Positions 55,783 through 64,000 of a stretch of 64,000 bases of DNA are shown here, in pieces. The position numbers and the translations under genes were made by a program. The DNA is from Luteolibacter rhizosphaerae (GTDB taxonomy: Bacteria; Verrucomicrobiota; Verrucomicrobiia; Verrucomicrobiales; Akkermansiaceae). The notes beneath the pieces are model-generated. The model did not search any database. It had not been told where the DNA came from and saw nothing but the letters and a program-made list of their open reading frames with translations. The DNA lies in NCBI RefSeq assembly GCF_025950095.1, contig NZ_JAPDDR010000013.1, positions 1-64,000 of the forward strand, in the 5' to 3' direction. Numbering within the stretch: position 1 is the first letter of the stretch; each line of letters starts with the position of its first letter.

Positions 55783-56865
55783 ATGCGCGCCCTCGCCCTC
55801 CTCCTGCTGCTGGCTCCCGCCGCCTTCGCCCAAGCCGATCCCTTCTCCGCGCTGGACGCGAACAAGGACGGCAAGATCACGATCAACGAGGTCCCGGACA
55901 TCGCCCGCGGGCAGTTCAAGGGCTTCGATGGCAATGGCGACGGTGCCGTTACCCGCGAGGAATTCCTCGCGGCGGCTTCCGGTCAGACGGGCGGCGAAGC
56001 GGGCAAGGCAATCGAGCTCTCGCACCTGAAGGATATCGACTACGTCGGGTCTAACAATCCGCGGCAGAAGTTGGATCTGGTGGTGCCCAAGCGGGCCGGT
56101 GCCGCGAAGCGTCCGCTGGTGGTCCTGATCCACGGCGGCGGCTGGCTCTCGGGCCGGAAGGAAGATGTCGGTGATCTCGTGCGTTTGCTGGCATCCACCG
56201 GCGACTATGTGGCCGCGACGATCAACTATCGGCTCACCCAGGAAGCGGCGTGGCCGGCACAGATCCACGATTGCAAGGCGGCGATCCGCTTCCTCCGCGG
56301 CAATGCGGAGAAGTATGGCATCGATCCCGAGCGCATCGGCGTGATGGGCCTTTCGGCGGGCGGGCAGTTGGTCTCGGTGCTTGGCACGGGCAACGACGAG
56401 CCGGTGCTGGAGGGAAGCCTCGGTGGCTTCGCCAAGGTCAGCAGCCGGGTGCAGTGCGTGGTGAATTTCTTCGGGCCTACGGATTTCCTTACCTTCTTCG
56501 GGAAGGATACCACGGCGGCCCGCTTGAGAGGGGCGAACATGATCTCGCAGTTCCTCGGTAAGAAGAGCGACCCGGAGTTGAAGGAGAACGCGCGCCAGGC
56601 TTCCGCGGTGACCTGGGTGACGAAGGACGATGCGCCCTTCCTGACCGCTCACGGCACGGAGGATAACCTGGTGCCGCTGGATCAGGCGGAGAAGATCCAT
56701 GCCGCGCTGGAATCGGCGAAGGTGGAGAGTCATCTGATCGTGATGCAAGGGGCCGGGCACGGCTTCGCGAATGCCGAGCTGAACCGGCGCATCCGGACCT
56801 TCCTGGACAAGCATCTGCGAGGTCTCCCGGGAACGATTTCCGACGAGCCGATCGCGGTGAGGTGA
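55783..56865 (+). CDS. Secreted alpha/beta hydrolase with N-terminal EF-hand pair
   Basis: 360 residues with signal peptide MRALALLLLLAPAAFAQA. Two EF-hand loops, DANKDGKITINE and DGNGDGAVTREE, lie at ~24-65. The rest is a BD-FAE/carboxylesterase-type hydrolase: 'VVLIHGGGWLSGRK' (oxyanion), 'GVMGLSAGGQL' (nucleophile Ser), 'TAHGTEDNLVPLDQA' (Asp) and 'GAGHGFANAEL' (His). It is likely an ester hydrolase in the envelope; substrate unknown. It starts four bases after the msrB stop, so they form an operon. Confidence 0.87.
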   Translation: MRALALLLLLAPAAFAQADPFSALDANKDGKITINEVPDIARGQFKGFDGNGDGAVTREEFLAAASGQTGGEAGKAIELSHLKDIDYVGSNNPRQKLDLVVPKRAGAAKRPLVVLIHGGGWLSGRKEDVGDLVRLLASTGDYVAATINYRLTQEAAWPAQIHDCKAAIRFLRGNAEKYGIDPERIGVMGLSAGGQLVSVLGTGNDEPVLEGSLGGFAKVSSRVQCVVNFFGPTDFLTFFGKDTTAARLRGANMISQFLGKKSDPELKENARQASAVTWVTKDDAPFLTAHGTEDNLVPLDQAEKIHAALESAKVESHLIVMQGAGHGFANAELNRRIRTFLDKHLRGLPGTISDEPIAVR

Positions 56866-57028
56866 GATTCTCTACGACTCTTGGTAAGGAAGATTTTCGG
56901 TCGGGATCCCAATGCAATCCCCTAGGCCGAGCTCCGAGTCCCTAAGATGATATTGGGAGCGGATCAACGGCTGGAGTTGCGTGCGGCGGGTGGAGCTGGT
57001 CCCGGGACGAGGCTCGCTCTGGGGGATA

Positions 57029-57532
57029 TCAGGGAAACCTGCGGCTGAGCTTCGGATAGAGCCGGGGCAGGTCCTCTTCATCCCAATCGTCTCCGGATGG
57101 GGTCGTAGGGAAATCGGAGCGAATTCCGGCCTCTCCGACGACCTGCTCTTCCGCATCGGTGACGGCATAGGCGAAGCCTTCGTAGCAGGGCTCGCCGTCG
57201 AGATAGGGTTGTTCGGCCAGGCTGTCGGGGTCCTTCACGGCGCTCTCGAAGACCGCGCGGCCTTGGGAGATCAGCGTCGAGCGGAAGTCGTCGAAGCCGT
57301 CATCCGAGCAGCCGCCGTCGATGACATAGGCGGCACCCCAGAGACCCCAGGTGTAGGCCTTCGCATCGCAGGCATCGAAATGACGGCGGAAGGATTTCAT
57401 CTCATCCGGGTCGAGGGTCTCCAAGCGTTCGCGCAGGAGATCGCACTTCACATCCATATCTCCTCCGGAGGCCTCGTGAACGTCCCCGATGATTTCCCAG
57501 AAGCGAGTGATCGTCATCGGGAGCCTAGACAT
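57029..57532 (-). CDS. DUF4240 protein
   Basis: 167 residues from ATG 57532; ATG 57517 is the alternative. The pattern 'FWEIIGDVHE', 'LWGAAYVIDGGCSDDGFDDF', 'RSTLISQGRAVFESA' and 'EGFAYAV' is DUF4240, a small cytoplasmic family found near toxin and immunity genes, among other places. No toxin is adjacent. It is divergent from the PH-domain gene with 91 bases between the starts. Function is unknown. Confidence 0.8.
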   Translation of the reverse strand: MSRLPMTITRFWEIIGDVHEASGGDMDVKCDLLRERLETLDPDEMKSFRRHFDACDAKAYTWGLWGAAYVIDGGCSDDGFDDFRSTLISQGRAVFESAVKDPDSLAEQPYLDGEPCYEGFAYAVTDAEEQVVGEAGIRSDFPTTPSGDDWDEEDLPRLYPKLSRRFP

Positions 57533-57623
57533 GGGCGCGGGGATTGTTCTTTCAAGCAAGCGCTCCAAATCCTGTCCATTTCTCCACTTGTTGAACCCCG
57601 GGCTTATCCCTCAGTCTGCAAAC

Positions 57624-58148
57624 GTGAGCGAAGAAGTTCTCTGGAAAGGCAGCCCCTCGCAGGTGCTGAATCTCGGCAAGTATGTGGTGGCCCTGCTGCT
57701 GGCCGCGGGCATCGTGGTGGCCGGCTTGTTCCCCGGCCTGCAGATCGTCTGGGCCGCACTGGTCCTGCCGCTCGGCTGGGCGCTCTGGACTTTCATCGAG
57801 ACGCGCAGCGTGCACCACGAGTTGACCTCCGAGCGGATCCGCCTGCGCTCCGGAATCTTCAACCAGAAGATGGATGATGTGGAACTCTACCGGGTGAAGG
57901 ATACCTCGATGGAGCGGCCCTTCTGGTATCGAATGTTCGGTCTCTCCACGCTCATCATCGAGACCTCCGACCGCTCGCAGCCGCGGATCGAGATCAAGGC
58001 GGTGCGCAATGGCGACGATCTGCGCGAGACCCTGCGCAAGCAGGTGGAATTCTGGCGCGACCGGAAGCGCGTGCGCGAGGTGGATTTTGACGAGGGTGCG
58101 GTAGCCGATGCCGGCCAGGACGAAGGCGGGCAGGGGACGATTGTCTGA
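57624..58148 (+). CDS. PH-domain (bPH2/DUF304-type) membrane protein
   Basis: 174 residues from GTG 57624; an upstream in-frame start at 57489 would be antisense to the DUF4240 gene. Two membrane segments (YVVALLLAAGIVVAGLFPGL and VWAALVLPLGWALWTFI) form a hairpin. They are followed by the PH-like domain ('HHELTSERIRLRSGIFNQKM' then DDVELYRVKDTSMERP). Such proteins are membrane-bound and of unclear role. The hydroxypyruvate-isomerase-like gene follows after 47 bases. Confidence 0.82.
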   Translation: MSEEVLWKGSPSQVLNLGKYVVALLLAAGIVVAGLFPGLQIVWAALVLPLGWALWTFIETRSVHHELTSERIRLRSGIFNQKMDDVELYRVKDTSMERPFWYRMFGLSTLIIETSDRSQPRIEIKAVRNGDDLRETLRKQVEFWRDRKRVREVDFDEGAVADAGQDEGGQGTIV

Positions 58149-58195
58149 CGTTCGGAGGTGGACTCGCGGCGCTGGGTAATCTCAAATCGCGCCGC

Positions 58196-58999
58196 ATGAC
58201 CGAACTTCCCGGACGCACCCCGCACACGCCAATCGCCGTCAATATCGAGATGTGGTTCGAAGGCTCCTTCGAGGAGCGGATCGAGCAAGCCGCCGCGCTC
58301 GGCTTCCCGGCGATCGAGTTGTGGACCTGGCGGGACAAGGATCTGGTGACGGGTGCCGGGCTGCTGAAGAAGCATGGCATGATCGCCACGCAGTTCACTG
58401 CCTGGGGTTTCGGCCAGCAGATCAATCACCCGCAGTATCCGGTCGAGGACTTCGTGAACGAGATCAGCGCCGCCTGCGATGCCGCGGATCTCTTGCCCGG
58501 CTGCGAGCTGATGACCGTGGTAGGCGGGGACAATATCCCGGGCCTGACCAAGGAGCAGATGCATGCCGCGGTGATCGAGAAGCTGCGCGCCGCCGTGCCG
58601 GTGCTGGAGGCGAAGAAGAAGACGATCATCCTGGAGCCGATGAATCCCTACAACCACCCCGACCACTGCCTCTACGGCAGCGAGGACGGGGTGGCCATCT
58701 GCAAGGCCGTGGGCTCGCTGCGGGTGCTGCTGAATTGGGATCTCTTCCACATGCAGCGCTACGAAGGGAACCTGATCGACAATCTGGAGCGGCATAAGGA
58801 GTGGATCGGCTACGTGCAGTTCGCGGATTCCCCGGGCCGCTTCGAGCCGGATACCGGCGAGGTGCGCTACAGCGAGCTGTTCCGGAAGGTGCGCGAGCTG
58901 AAGCTGCCGTTGCCGCTCGGCGCGGAATGCCTGCCCTACGCGAAGGATGCCCGCCGTGCGGCGGAGCGGCTGTATCAAGTGGACCTGCAGTCGGCGTAA
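58196..58999 (+). CDS. Hydroxypyruvate isomerase-like TIM-barrel protein
   Basis: 267 residues. It resembles the xylose-isomerase-like AP-endonuclease-2 barrel family, Hyi group. 'FPAIELWTWRDKD', 'TIILEPMNPYNHPDHCLYGS' (metal-binding/catalytic Glu), 'NWDLFHMQRYEGNLI' and 'LPLGAECLPY' (second catalytic Glu) match the order of that family. The reaction may be hydroxypyruvate/tartronate semialdehyde isomerisation, but related sugar epimerases cannot be excluded. No glyoxylate genes are nearby. Confidence 0.85.
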   Translation: MTELPGRTPHTPIAVNIEMWFEGSFEERIEQAAALGFPAIELWTWRDKDLVTGAGLLKKHGMIATQFTAWGFGQQINHPQYPVEDFVNEISAACDAADLLPGCELMTVVGGDNIPGLTKEQMHAAVIEKLRAAVPVLEAKKKTIILEPMNPYNHPDHCLYGSEDGVAICKAVGSLRVLLNWDLFHMQRYEGNLIDNLERHKEWIGYVQFADSPGRFEPDTGEVRYSELFRKVRELKLPLPLGAECLPYAKDARRAAERLYQVDLQSA

Positions 59000-59038
59000 G
59001 GGGCTCGACACTCGGCGTGCGAATGCTAGGCTGCTGAC

Positions 59039-59227
59039 ATGGAGAAAGTCGTGGTGAAGCGCTCCTTGAAAAGCGAGGGAATCCCTCCTCTGGTCACGGA
59101 TTCCGCCGAGGCTCTCGAAATCTTCGCCGAGCTTCTGGAGCGCGGGGCCTCGTTCTATCCTAACCACAATGAAGCTGCAGAAGGATATCCGCGAGTTTAT
59201 CGGGTTGTTGCTCTCGCGGAAAGTTGA
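59039..59227 (+). CDS. Small protein overlapping a second nucleotidyltransferase (possible antitoxin-like partner)
   Basis: 62 residues ('KRSLKSEGIPPLVTDSAEAL' followed by EIFAELLERG), mostly helical. Its last 59 bases overlap the next gene in another frame, which suggests coupled translation. I do not recognise the family, and it does not resemble the small ORF at 22815. The layout repeats that of the 22815-23521 pair, so a two-component unit is plausible. Confidence 0.5.
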   Translation: MEKVVVKRSLKSEGIPPLVTDSAEALEIFAELLERGASFYPNHNEAAEGYPRVYRVVALAES

Positions 59228-59618
59228 GTTCCTGCTCGTAGGAGGCTACGCGCTTGCGTTTCACGGTGCACCGAGGTTCACGGAAGATATCGATTTCCTC
59301 GTCTTGGTTTCTCCTGAGAACGCGGAGAAGCTGGCGGGAGTATTGGATGACTTCGGCTTTGATGAGTTGGGTCTTACTTCAGCGGACTTTCTTGTCCCGG
59401 ATCAGGTGATCCAACTCGGGCGAGCTCCGAACCGGATCGATCTGCTCACCGGGATAAGCGGCGTAACTTGGGAGAATGCTTGGAATTCGAGAACGCCTGT
59501 CATCATGGACGGGTTGGAAATCCAAGTAATTGGCAAGGCAGCTCTGGAGGCAAACAAGGCCGCAACGGGGCGTCCTCAAGACTTGGCGGATCTGGCGAGA
59601 TTGAGAGGGGTGGACTGA
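59169..59618 (+). CDS. Nucleotidyltransferase-fold protein (DUF6036/AbiEii-like)
   Basis: 149 residues. 'FLLVGGYALAFHGAPRFTED' then IDFLV gives the GG...DxD motif. 'APNRIDLLTGISG' supplies the third acidic position, missing in the similar protein at 23006. 'RPQDLADLARL' is the family's usual C-terminal helix. It may be the enzymatic partner of the overlapping small ORF. Whether it is a toxin is unknown. Confidence 0.72.
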   Translation: MKLQKDIREFIGLLLSRKVEFLLVGGYALAFHGAPRFTEDIDFLVLVSPENAEKLAGVLDDFGFDELGLTSADFLVPDQVIQLGRAPNRIDLLTGISGVTWENAWNSRTPVIMDGLEIQVIGKAALEANKAATGRPQDLADLARLRGVD

Positions 59619-59656
59619 GCGCTTGCCGGTGGCATGCCGGCGGCTTTGATCCCGGT

Positions 59657-62600
59657 ATGCAAGCAGCGTGGCGCATCCGGGTGGATACCGGCGGAACCTT
59701 CACCGATGCCTGGGCCCTCGGTCCGGACGGGCAGGAGCGGCGCGGGAAGATCCTGTCCGATGGCACCCTGCGCTGCACGCTGACCGCCCGTGACGGGGAC
59801 TGGTGGATCACCGACTGCGGGGTGGAGGCACCGGATGATACGCTCCGGGGCTGGCGTTGCGGGGAGGCGATCGTCTCCGGAAGCCGCGACGGTGCGAGAC
59901 GTCTGAGGTTCGATCGAAGTACGACGAATCTCGTAGTTGGTGCGGTCATCGGACTCTCCAGCGGGGATGAGGCCCCGGTTGCGGTGGCACGAATTCTTAC
60001 TGGAACGCCGGTGGGAGAATCCCTGCCGCCGGTGGATTTCCGGGTGGCCACGACCCGTGGCACGAATGCTCTGTTGGAGAGGAAGGGAGCACGGCTCGCC
60101 TTTTTCACGACCAAAGGATTTCACGATCTGCTGGTGATCCGGGACCAGCGGCGCGCGCGCTTGTTCTCCCTGGAGCAGCCGGAGCCGGAGGTGCTGGCGT
60201 CCTTCACCGCGGCGATCCCCGCGCGCATGAGCGCGGGAGGTGAAGTGGTGACGCCCTTGGATGAGGCGAGCCTGCGGCAAGCTGCTGGCGAGCCTCTAAA
60301 ATCCGGCTGCACCGTGGCGGCGGTGGCCCTGCTGCACGCATGGAAGAATCCGGCGCAGGAACAGCGTGCCGGGGAGATCCTGCGTGAGGCGGGCTTTCGG
60401 CACGTGGTTCTCTCCGCAGACATCGCGCCGCTGATCCGCCTTCTGCCGCGGGCGGAGACGGCCGTGGCGGAGGCTTTCCTCACGCCGGTGATGGAGCATT
60501 TCGTCAGCCGGGTGGCCGGAGCTCTGGAGGACAGCGAGCCATGGCTGATGACCAGTGCGGGCGGCTTGGTGTCTGCCAGCCGTTTCCGACCGAAGGACTC
60601 GCTGCTATCCGGTCCGGCGGGCGGTCTGGTGGGTGCTGCGGAACTGGCGCGGGCGGCGGGTTTTCCTCGCGTGCTCACTTTCGATATGGGCGGCACCAGC
60701 ACGGATGTGGCGCGGATCGACGGCCCTTTCCAATGGCGGCAGGAGCAGGAGATCGGGCCAGCGCGAGTCTTCGCTCCGGCCCTGAAGATCGAGACGGTGG
60801 CGGCGGGCGGCGGCTCGATCTGCAAGTGGCGGAACGGGCGGTTGGAAGTCGGCCCAGAAAGCGCCGGTGCCGATCCCGGCCCGGCCTGCTACGGTCGCGG
60901 CGGGCCGCTGACCCTGACCGATGTGAATTTGCTGTCGGGTTTCATGGATGCGGGCAAGGCGGGGATCCCGCTCGATCTGGCTGCGGCGGAGAATCGGCTG
61001 CAAGAGCTGCTTGCCGAGATGGCAGGGGCCGGTGAATCGGCCTCGCGTGATGGTCTGCTTGCGGGCCTGCGCGATATCGCCGTGGAGACCATGGCGGAAG
61101 CGATCCGCGGTGTGAGCGTGCGCGAGGGGTGCGCTCCAGAGGACTTCGCGCTGCTGGCTTTCGGCGGGGCCGGGCCGCAGCATGCCTGTGCGGTGGCAGA
61201 GAAGCTCGGCGTGCGCTCGGTGCTCATTCCTGCGGATGCCGGGCTTTTGAGTGCCTGGGGGCTTGAGCGGGCGCGGCGGCAGGAGCAGCGCGTGCGACAG
61301 GTGTTGAGACCTTTGGATGCGGCTTCTTGTGAAGTCATCTGGAGAGAGCTTGCCGAAGAAGCGGCAGAGGGTTTGACGCGTCCCGTGTTCCGCTGGCTGG
61401 CGGATCTCCGCTTGGTGGGACAAGATACGGCACTCGTCGTAGAAGCCGGTGACGTGGACGAGTCTGCGGAGCAACTCCGGGAGAAGTTCGCGGCGGAGTA
61501 TCGTCTTCTCTACGGCTATGCTCCTCCCGTCGGCAAGGCGGTGGAACTGGTGTCGCTCCGTGTGGTGGCGGAGGAGGGGCAGACGGCGCAGGTTCGGGAG
61601 GATTTCCCCAGCGAAGTCACCGTGGGACCGCTCCTATTGCAGGATCGTTTCTCCACCTGTGTGATTCCCGCGGGGTGGCAGATGAGGAGGGGGACGAAAG
61701 GAACGCTTTTGTTAGGGCGGGAAAGGGAGCTCCCTCAGTCCTCCCCGGATGCACTGATGCCTGCGGCCGTGAGAGCAGGGCTCTTCCGCAGCCGCTTCGA
61801 GGGAATCGTGAGCGCCATGGGTGAACTCCTGCGCCGCACCGCGCTCTCCACGAATGTGAAGGAGCGGCTCGATTTTTCCTGCGCCTTGCTCGATGGGGAG
61901 GGTCGCTTGGTCGCAAGCGCCCCGCACGTGCCCGTGCATCTCGGAGCGCTCGGCGTCTGCGTGAGGGAAGTGCTGAAGGTGCTCGATCCCGGGCCGGGCG
62001 ATGTGATCGTGACGAATCACCCGGCCTTCGGTGGCTCGCATTTGCCGGACGTCACGGTGATCGCGCCGGTCTTCGATGCCGATGGTCAGCGTGTCGCTTT
62101 CGTGGCAAACCGCGCGCACCATGCCGAGATCGGCGGCAAGGCACCGGGCTCGATGCCAGCGAATGCGCGCTCGTTAGCAGAGGAGGGCGTGGTCATCGCG
62201 CCGCGCCTGCTGGTGGCCGCTGAGGTGCCTCGCTTCGATGAAGTGGAGGTGTTGCTGCGGGATGCCCCGTGGCCCTCGCGCAGGATCGGGGATAACCTCG
62301 CCGACCTCGAAGCTCAGCTTGCCTCCGTGCATCACGGCGGGGAGGCGATTGCCCGCCTCGTTTCCGAACACGGCGGCGAGGTGGTGAGTGCCGAGCTCTT
62401 CGGTATCCTCGCCCGTTCCAGCGCACTCATGAACGAGCGCCTGCAAACATCCGGCATCGATCGGGAAGCGGCATCAGCCTTCGACGACGGCACGCCTCTT
62501 CGGGTTTCAGTTCACGCGGGTGAAGGGAAGATGCGTATCGACTTCAGCGGCACCGGTGCGGTGCACCCGCGCAACCTGAATGCCACGCCCGCCATCATAC

Positions 62601-63298
62601 GCAGCGTGGTGCTGTATGTCCTGCGCCTCTGGATCGGTGAGGACGTGCCCTTGAACGAAGGACTGCTGGAAGCCGTCGAGATTATCATTCCGCCCGGTTT
62701 GCTGTCGCCCGATTTCGGGGACGATCCGAATGCGGCTCCCGCGGTAGTCGGCGGAAATGTGGAAACCAGCCAGCGGCTTACCGATCTCCTGCTGGAAGCG
62801 CTCGGGCTGGCGGCGAACGGACCGGGCACCATGAACAACTTCCTCTTCGGCGACGACAGGGGCGGTTACTACGAGACCATCGCGGGCGGCTCGGGTGCGG
62901 GACCGGAACACAAGGGCGCTTCCGGTCGGCACGTCCACATGACGAACACGGCGATCACCGATCCCGAGATTCTGGAGCACCGCTTCCCGGTGCGCCTGTG
63001 GAAGTACGAGATTCGCCGTAGTTCCGGCGGCACGGGGGGCAATCCCGGAGGGGACGGCGTGGTCCGCGAGGTGGAGTTCCTGAAGCCCCAGACCGTTTCT
63101 TTCCTGACGGAGCGGCGTCTTTCCGGTCCCGCGGGCATGCGGGGTGGCGGTGATGGCCAAGCAGGAAAGCAGACAAGGATTTTTCCGGAGGGAGGCGAAG
63201 AGGTCCTGGCCGGCGCGGTGACCTATCGGGCGGAAGCCGGGGAGCGGGTGAGGATCGAGACTCCAGGAGGCGGGGCTTGGGGATCGGGAAGTCTCTGA
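59657..63298 (+). CDS. 5-Oxoprolinase/hydantoinase, fused A and B subunits
   Basis: 1213 residues from ATG 59657. The first half is HyuA-like ('RVDTGGTFTDAW', 'ATTRGTNALLERKG', 'TFDMGGTSTDVARIDG', 'AFGGAGPQHACAVAEKLG'). The second half is HyuB-like ('TNHPAFGGSHLPDVTVIAPV', 'HHAEIGGKAPGSMPANARSL', 'IAGGSGAGPEHKGASGRHVH'). The fused form matches ATP-dependent 5-oxoprolinase, which opens 5-oxoproline to glutamate; hydantoin-type substrates are the alternative. It is cytoplasmic. It follows the nucleotidyltransferase gene by 38 bases but probably has its own role. Confidence 0.9.
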   Translation: MQAAWRIRVDTGGTFTDAWALGPDGQERRGKILSDGTLRCTLTARDGDWWITDCGVEAPDDTLRGWRCGEAIVSGSRDGARRLRFDRSTTNLVVGAVIGLSSGDEAPVAVARILTGTPVGESLPPVDFRVATTRGTNALLERKGARLAFFTTKGFHDLLVIRDQRRARLFSLEQPEPEVLASFTAAIPARMSAGGEVVTPLDEASLRQAAGEPLKSGCTVAAVALLHAWKNPAQEQRAGEILREAGFRHVVLSADIAPLIRLLPRAETAVAEAFLTPVMEHFVSRVAGALEDSEPWLMTSAGGLVSASRFRPKDSLLSGPAGGLVGAAELARAAGFPRVLTFDMGGTSTDVARIDGPFQWRQEQEIGPARVFAPALKIETVAAGGGSICKWRNGRLEVGPESAGADPGPACYGRGGPLTLTDVNLLSGFMDAGKAGIPLDLAAAENRLQELLAEMAGAGESASRDGLLAGLRDIAVETMAEAIRGVSVREGCAPEDFALLAFGGAGPQHACAVAEKLGVRSVLIPADAGLLSAWGLERARRQEQRVRQVLRPLDAASCEVIWRELAEEAAEGLTRPVFRWLADLRLVGQDTALVVEAGDVDESAEQLREKFAAEYRLLYGYAPPVGKAVELVSLRVVAEEGQTAQVREDFPSEVTVGPLLLQDRFSTCVIPAGWQMRRGTKGTLLLGRERELPQSSPDALMPAAVRAGLFRSRFEGIVSAMGELLRRTALSTNVKERLDFSCALLDGEGRLVASAPHVPVHLGALGVCVREVLKVLDPGPGDVIVTNHPAFGGSHLPDVTVIAPVFDADGQRVAFVANRAHHAEIGGKAPGSMPANARSLAEEGVVIAPRLLVAAEVPRFDEVEVLLRDAPWPSRRIGDNLADLEAQLASVHHGGEAIARLVSEHGGEVVSAELFGILARSSALMNERLQTSGIDREAASAFDDGTPLRVSVHAGEGKMRIDFSGTGAVHPRNLNATPAIIRSVVLYVLRLWIGEDVPLNEGLLEAVEIIIPPGLLSPDFGDDPNAAPAVVGGNVETSQRLTDLLLEALGLAANGPGTMNNFLFGDDRGGYYETIAGGSGAGPEHKGASGRHVHMTNTAITDPEILEHRFPVRLWKYEIRRSSGGTGGNPGGDGVVREVEFLKPQTVSFLTERRLSGPAGMRGGGDGQAGKQTRIFPEGGEEVLAGAVTYRAEAGERVRIETPGGGAWGSGSL

Positions 63299-63462
63299 GG
63301 TAGAGCATTCGGTCCCGAGGCTAAAGGAGCCTCCGGAAAATAATCGCAAAATCCGCCAAGAAAGCGCGGGCTCATCCGACTTGCATGGTGCAATCGCCGG
63401 AAATCGGGGTTTAGGACCCGCAATCCCGGACGGCGATTTTCCATCATAAGTCGTTTGTTTCC

Positions 63463-64000
63463 ATGAAATCCTTTGTTTTCACGATCTCCGCTCTTCTTGG
63501 CGTTGCGTCCGCGCAGGCCCAGTCCAAGCCGGGCTCGATCTCGCCGCTGGTTTTCTCGGCCACCATCACCACGCAGAACGCCCCGATCGACCAGAACCTC
63601 CCGAACGGAGCGAAGCGCCGGCTCTTCACCACCTCCGCGGTCCGTTTCACCAACCGTGAGATTCTGGAAGGAATGCGGGCTGCGGCCTTGCTCGACAGCT
63701 CGATCCAAGGTTGGTCGCTGGCTCGCATCGCGAATCCGGCCGGGGTGGGGAACCTCTACGCCATCAAGCAGGGCAAGACCGCCGTGGCCGTGCCCGCCAC
63801 CTTGCTCACGCAGCCAGCGGTGCAAGGCTCCGCGACCACCGGTAACTCCTTCATTCCGGCCACCGGAGCGGAGCAGCCGAACCTGGTCCGCCGCTCCTAT
63901 GCCACCCTCGACGTGCGTCAGGGTGCCAGCAGCGCGGCCGGAACGCAGACGCTGAAGTTTGGCAACCTGCGGATTGGCACCACCACCACGGTCGTCGCCA
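63463..64000 (+). CDS. Secreted protein, N-terminal part (runs past the window end)
   Basis: At least 179 residues, open to the end of the window. ATG 63463 gives the signal peptide MKSFVFTISALLGVASAQA. The mature part is rich in Thr/Ala ('SISPLVFSATITTQNAPIDQ', 'RRLFTTSAVRFTNREIL', 'LRIGTTTTVVA') and looks like an extracellular beta protein. I do not recognise the family. A hairpin (AATCGCCG 63392-63399 with CGGCGATT 63431-63438) lies in the leader. Confidence 0.65.
   Translation, partial: MKSFVFTISALLGVASAQAQSKPGSISPLVFSATITTQNAPIDQNLPNGAKRRLFTTSAVRFTNREILEGMRAAALLDSSIQGWSLARIANPAGVGNLYAIKQGKTAVAVPATLLTQPAVQGSATTGNSFIPATGAEQPNLVRRSYATLDVRQGASSAAGTQTLKFGNLRIGTTTTVVA

Overview
The window is GC-rich bacterial chromosome. 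It looks like a member of the Verrucomicrobiota, probably close to Luteolibacter/Haloferula; this assignment is by gene content and protein style, not by a marker-gene search. The signs are very large secreted proteins that end in a short tail of the type 'Y.(I/L)..S.....W...FYR', calcium-type linkers such as DSDGDGLADALEYFFGT, a sulfatase and a DUF1080 protein, paired DUF1573 proteins, two tandem pilT genes, ECF sigma factors with extensions, and many starts without a clear Shine-Dalgarno. No rRNA, tRNA or CRISPR was found.

Layout. The left edge (1-126) holds the end of an IS5-type insertion sequence. 201-15593 is dominated by two giant secreted proteins (a four-module propeller/DUF11 protein and an SGNH hydrolase with four copies of an unnamed ~210-residue repeat). 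Between them lie gapA with its terminator, two immunity-like genes and an HGSNAT-type membrane acyltransferase. 15.7-25.7 kb carries a zinc-ribbon protein, a membrane-anchored ECF sigma factor, a secreted EEP-fold protein, a Ski2-like helicase with a DUF3516-type C-terminus, a small-ORF/nucleotidyltransferase pair and an RsbU-type phosphatase. pgk-tpiA (25.7-27.8 kb) adds two further lower-glycolysis genes to gapA. 28-34 kb has an FG-GAP-like secreted protein, a DUF1080 protein, a class-C-type serine hydrolase and an arylsulfatase. 34.1-36.5 kb is a leftward run with a SUKH immunity protein and a WalJ/YycJ-type metallo-hydrolase. 36.6-42.8 kb reads rightward: an AsmA-like protein, a yqjD-yqjE-yqjK-like trio and two PilT ATPases.

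44.4-48.1 kb is a compact leftward operon in which genes overlap or nearly touch: ECF sigma factor, anti-sigma, a secreted protein, two DUF1573 paralogues and a rhodanese. After purL (49.7-53.4 kb) come an FKBP lipoprotein, a MazG-like pyrophosphohydrolase, msrB with an EF-hand/alpha-beta hydrolase, a DUF4240 protein, a PH-domain membrane protein, a hydroxypyruvate-isomerase-like TIM barrel, a second small-ORF/nucleotidyltransferase pair, a fused 5-oxoprolinase and the start of another secreted protein cut by the window end.

The most unusual signal is a three-copy intergenic repeat (48264-48447, and two tandem copies after purL at 53434-53620 and 53643-53843). Each copy has a conserved 5' block, a middle rich in CCCCCC tracts and a plus-strand intrinsic terminator. 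In two copies the terminator has an inner stem that differs in sequence but still pairs around the same CCCCC loop. This fits an undescribed small-RNA family or a mobile terminator element better than a gene. One copy lies on the strand opposite the sigma-factor operon, where no plus-strand gene needs a terminator.
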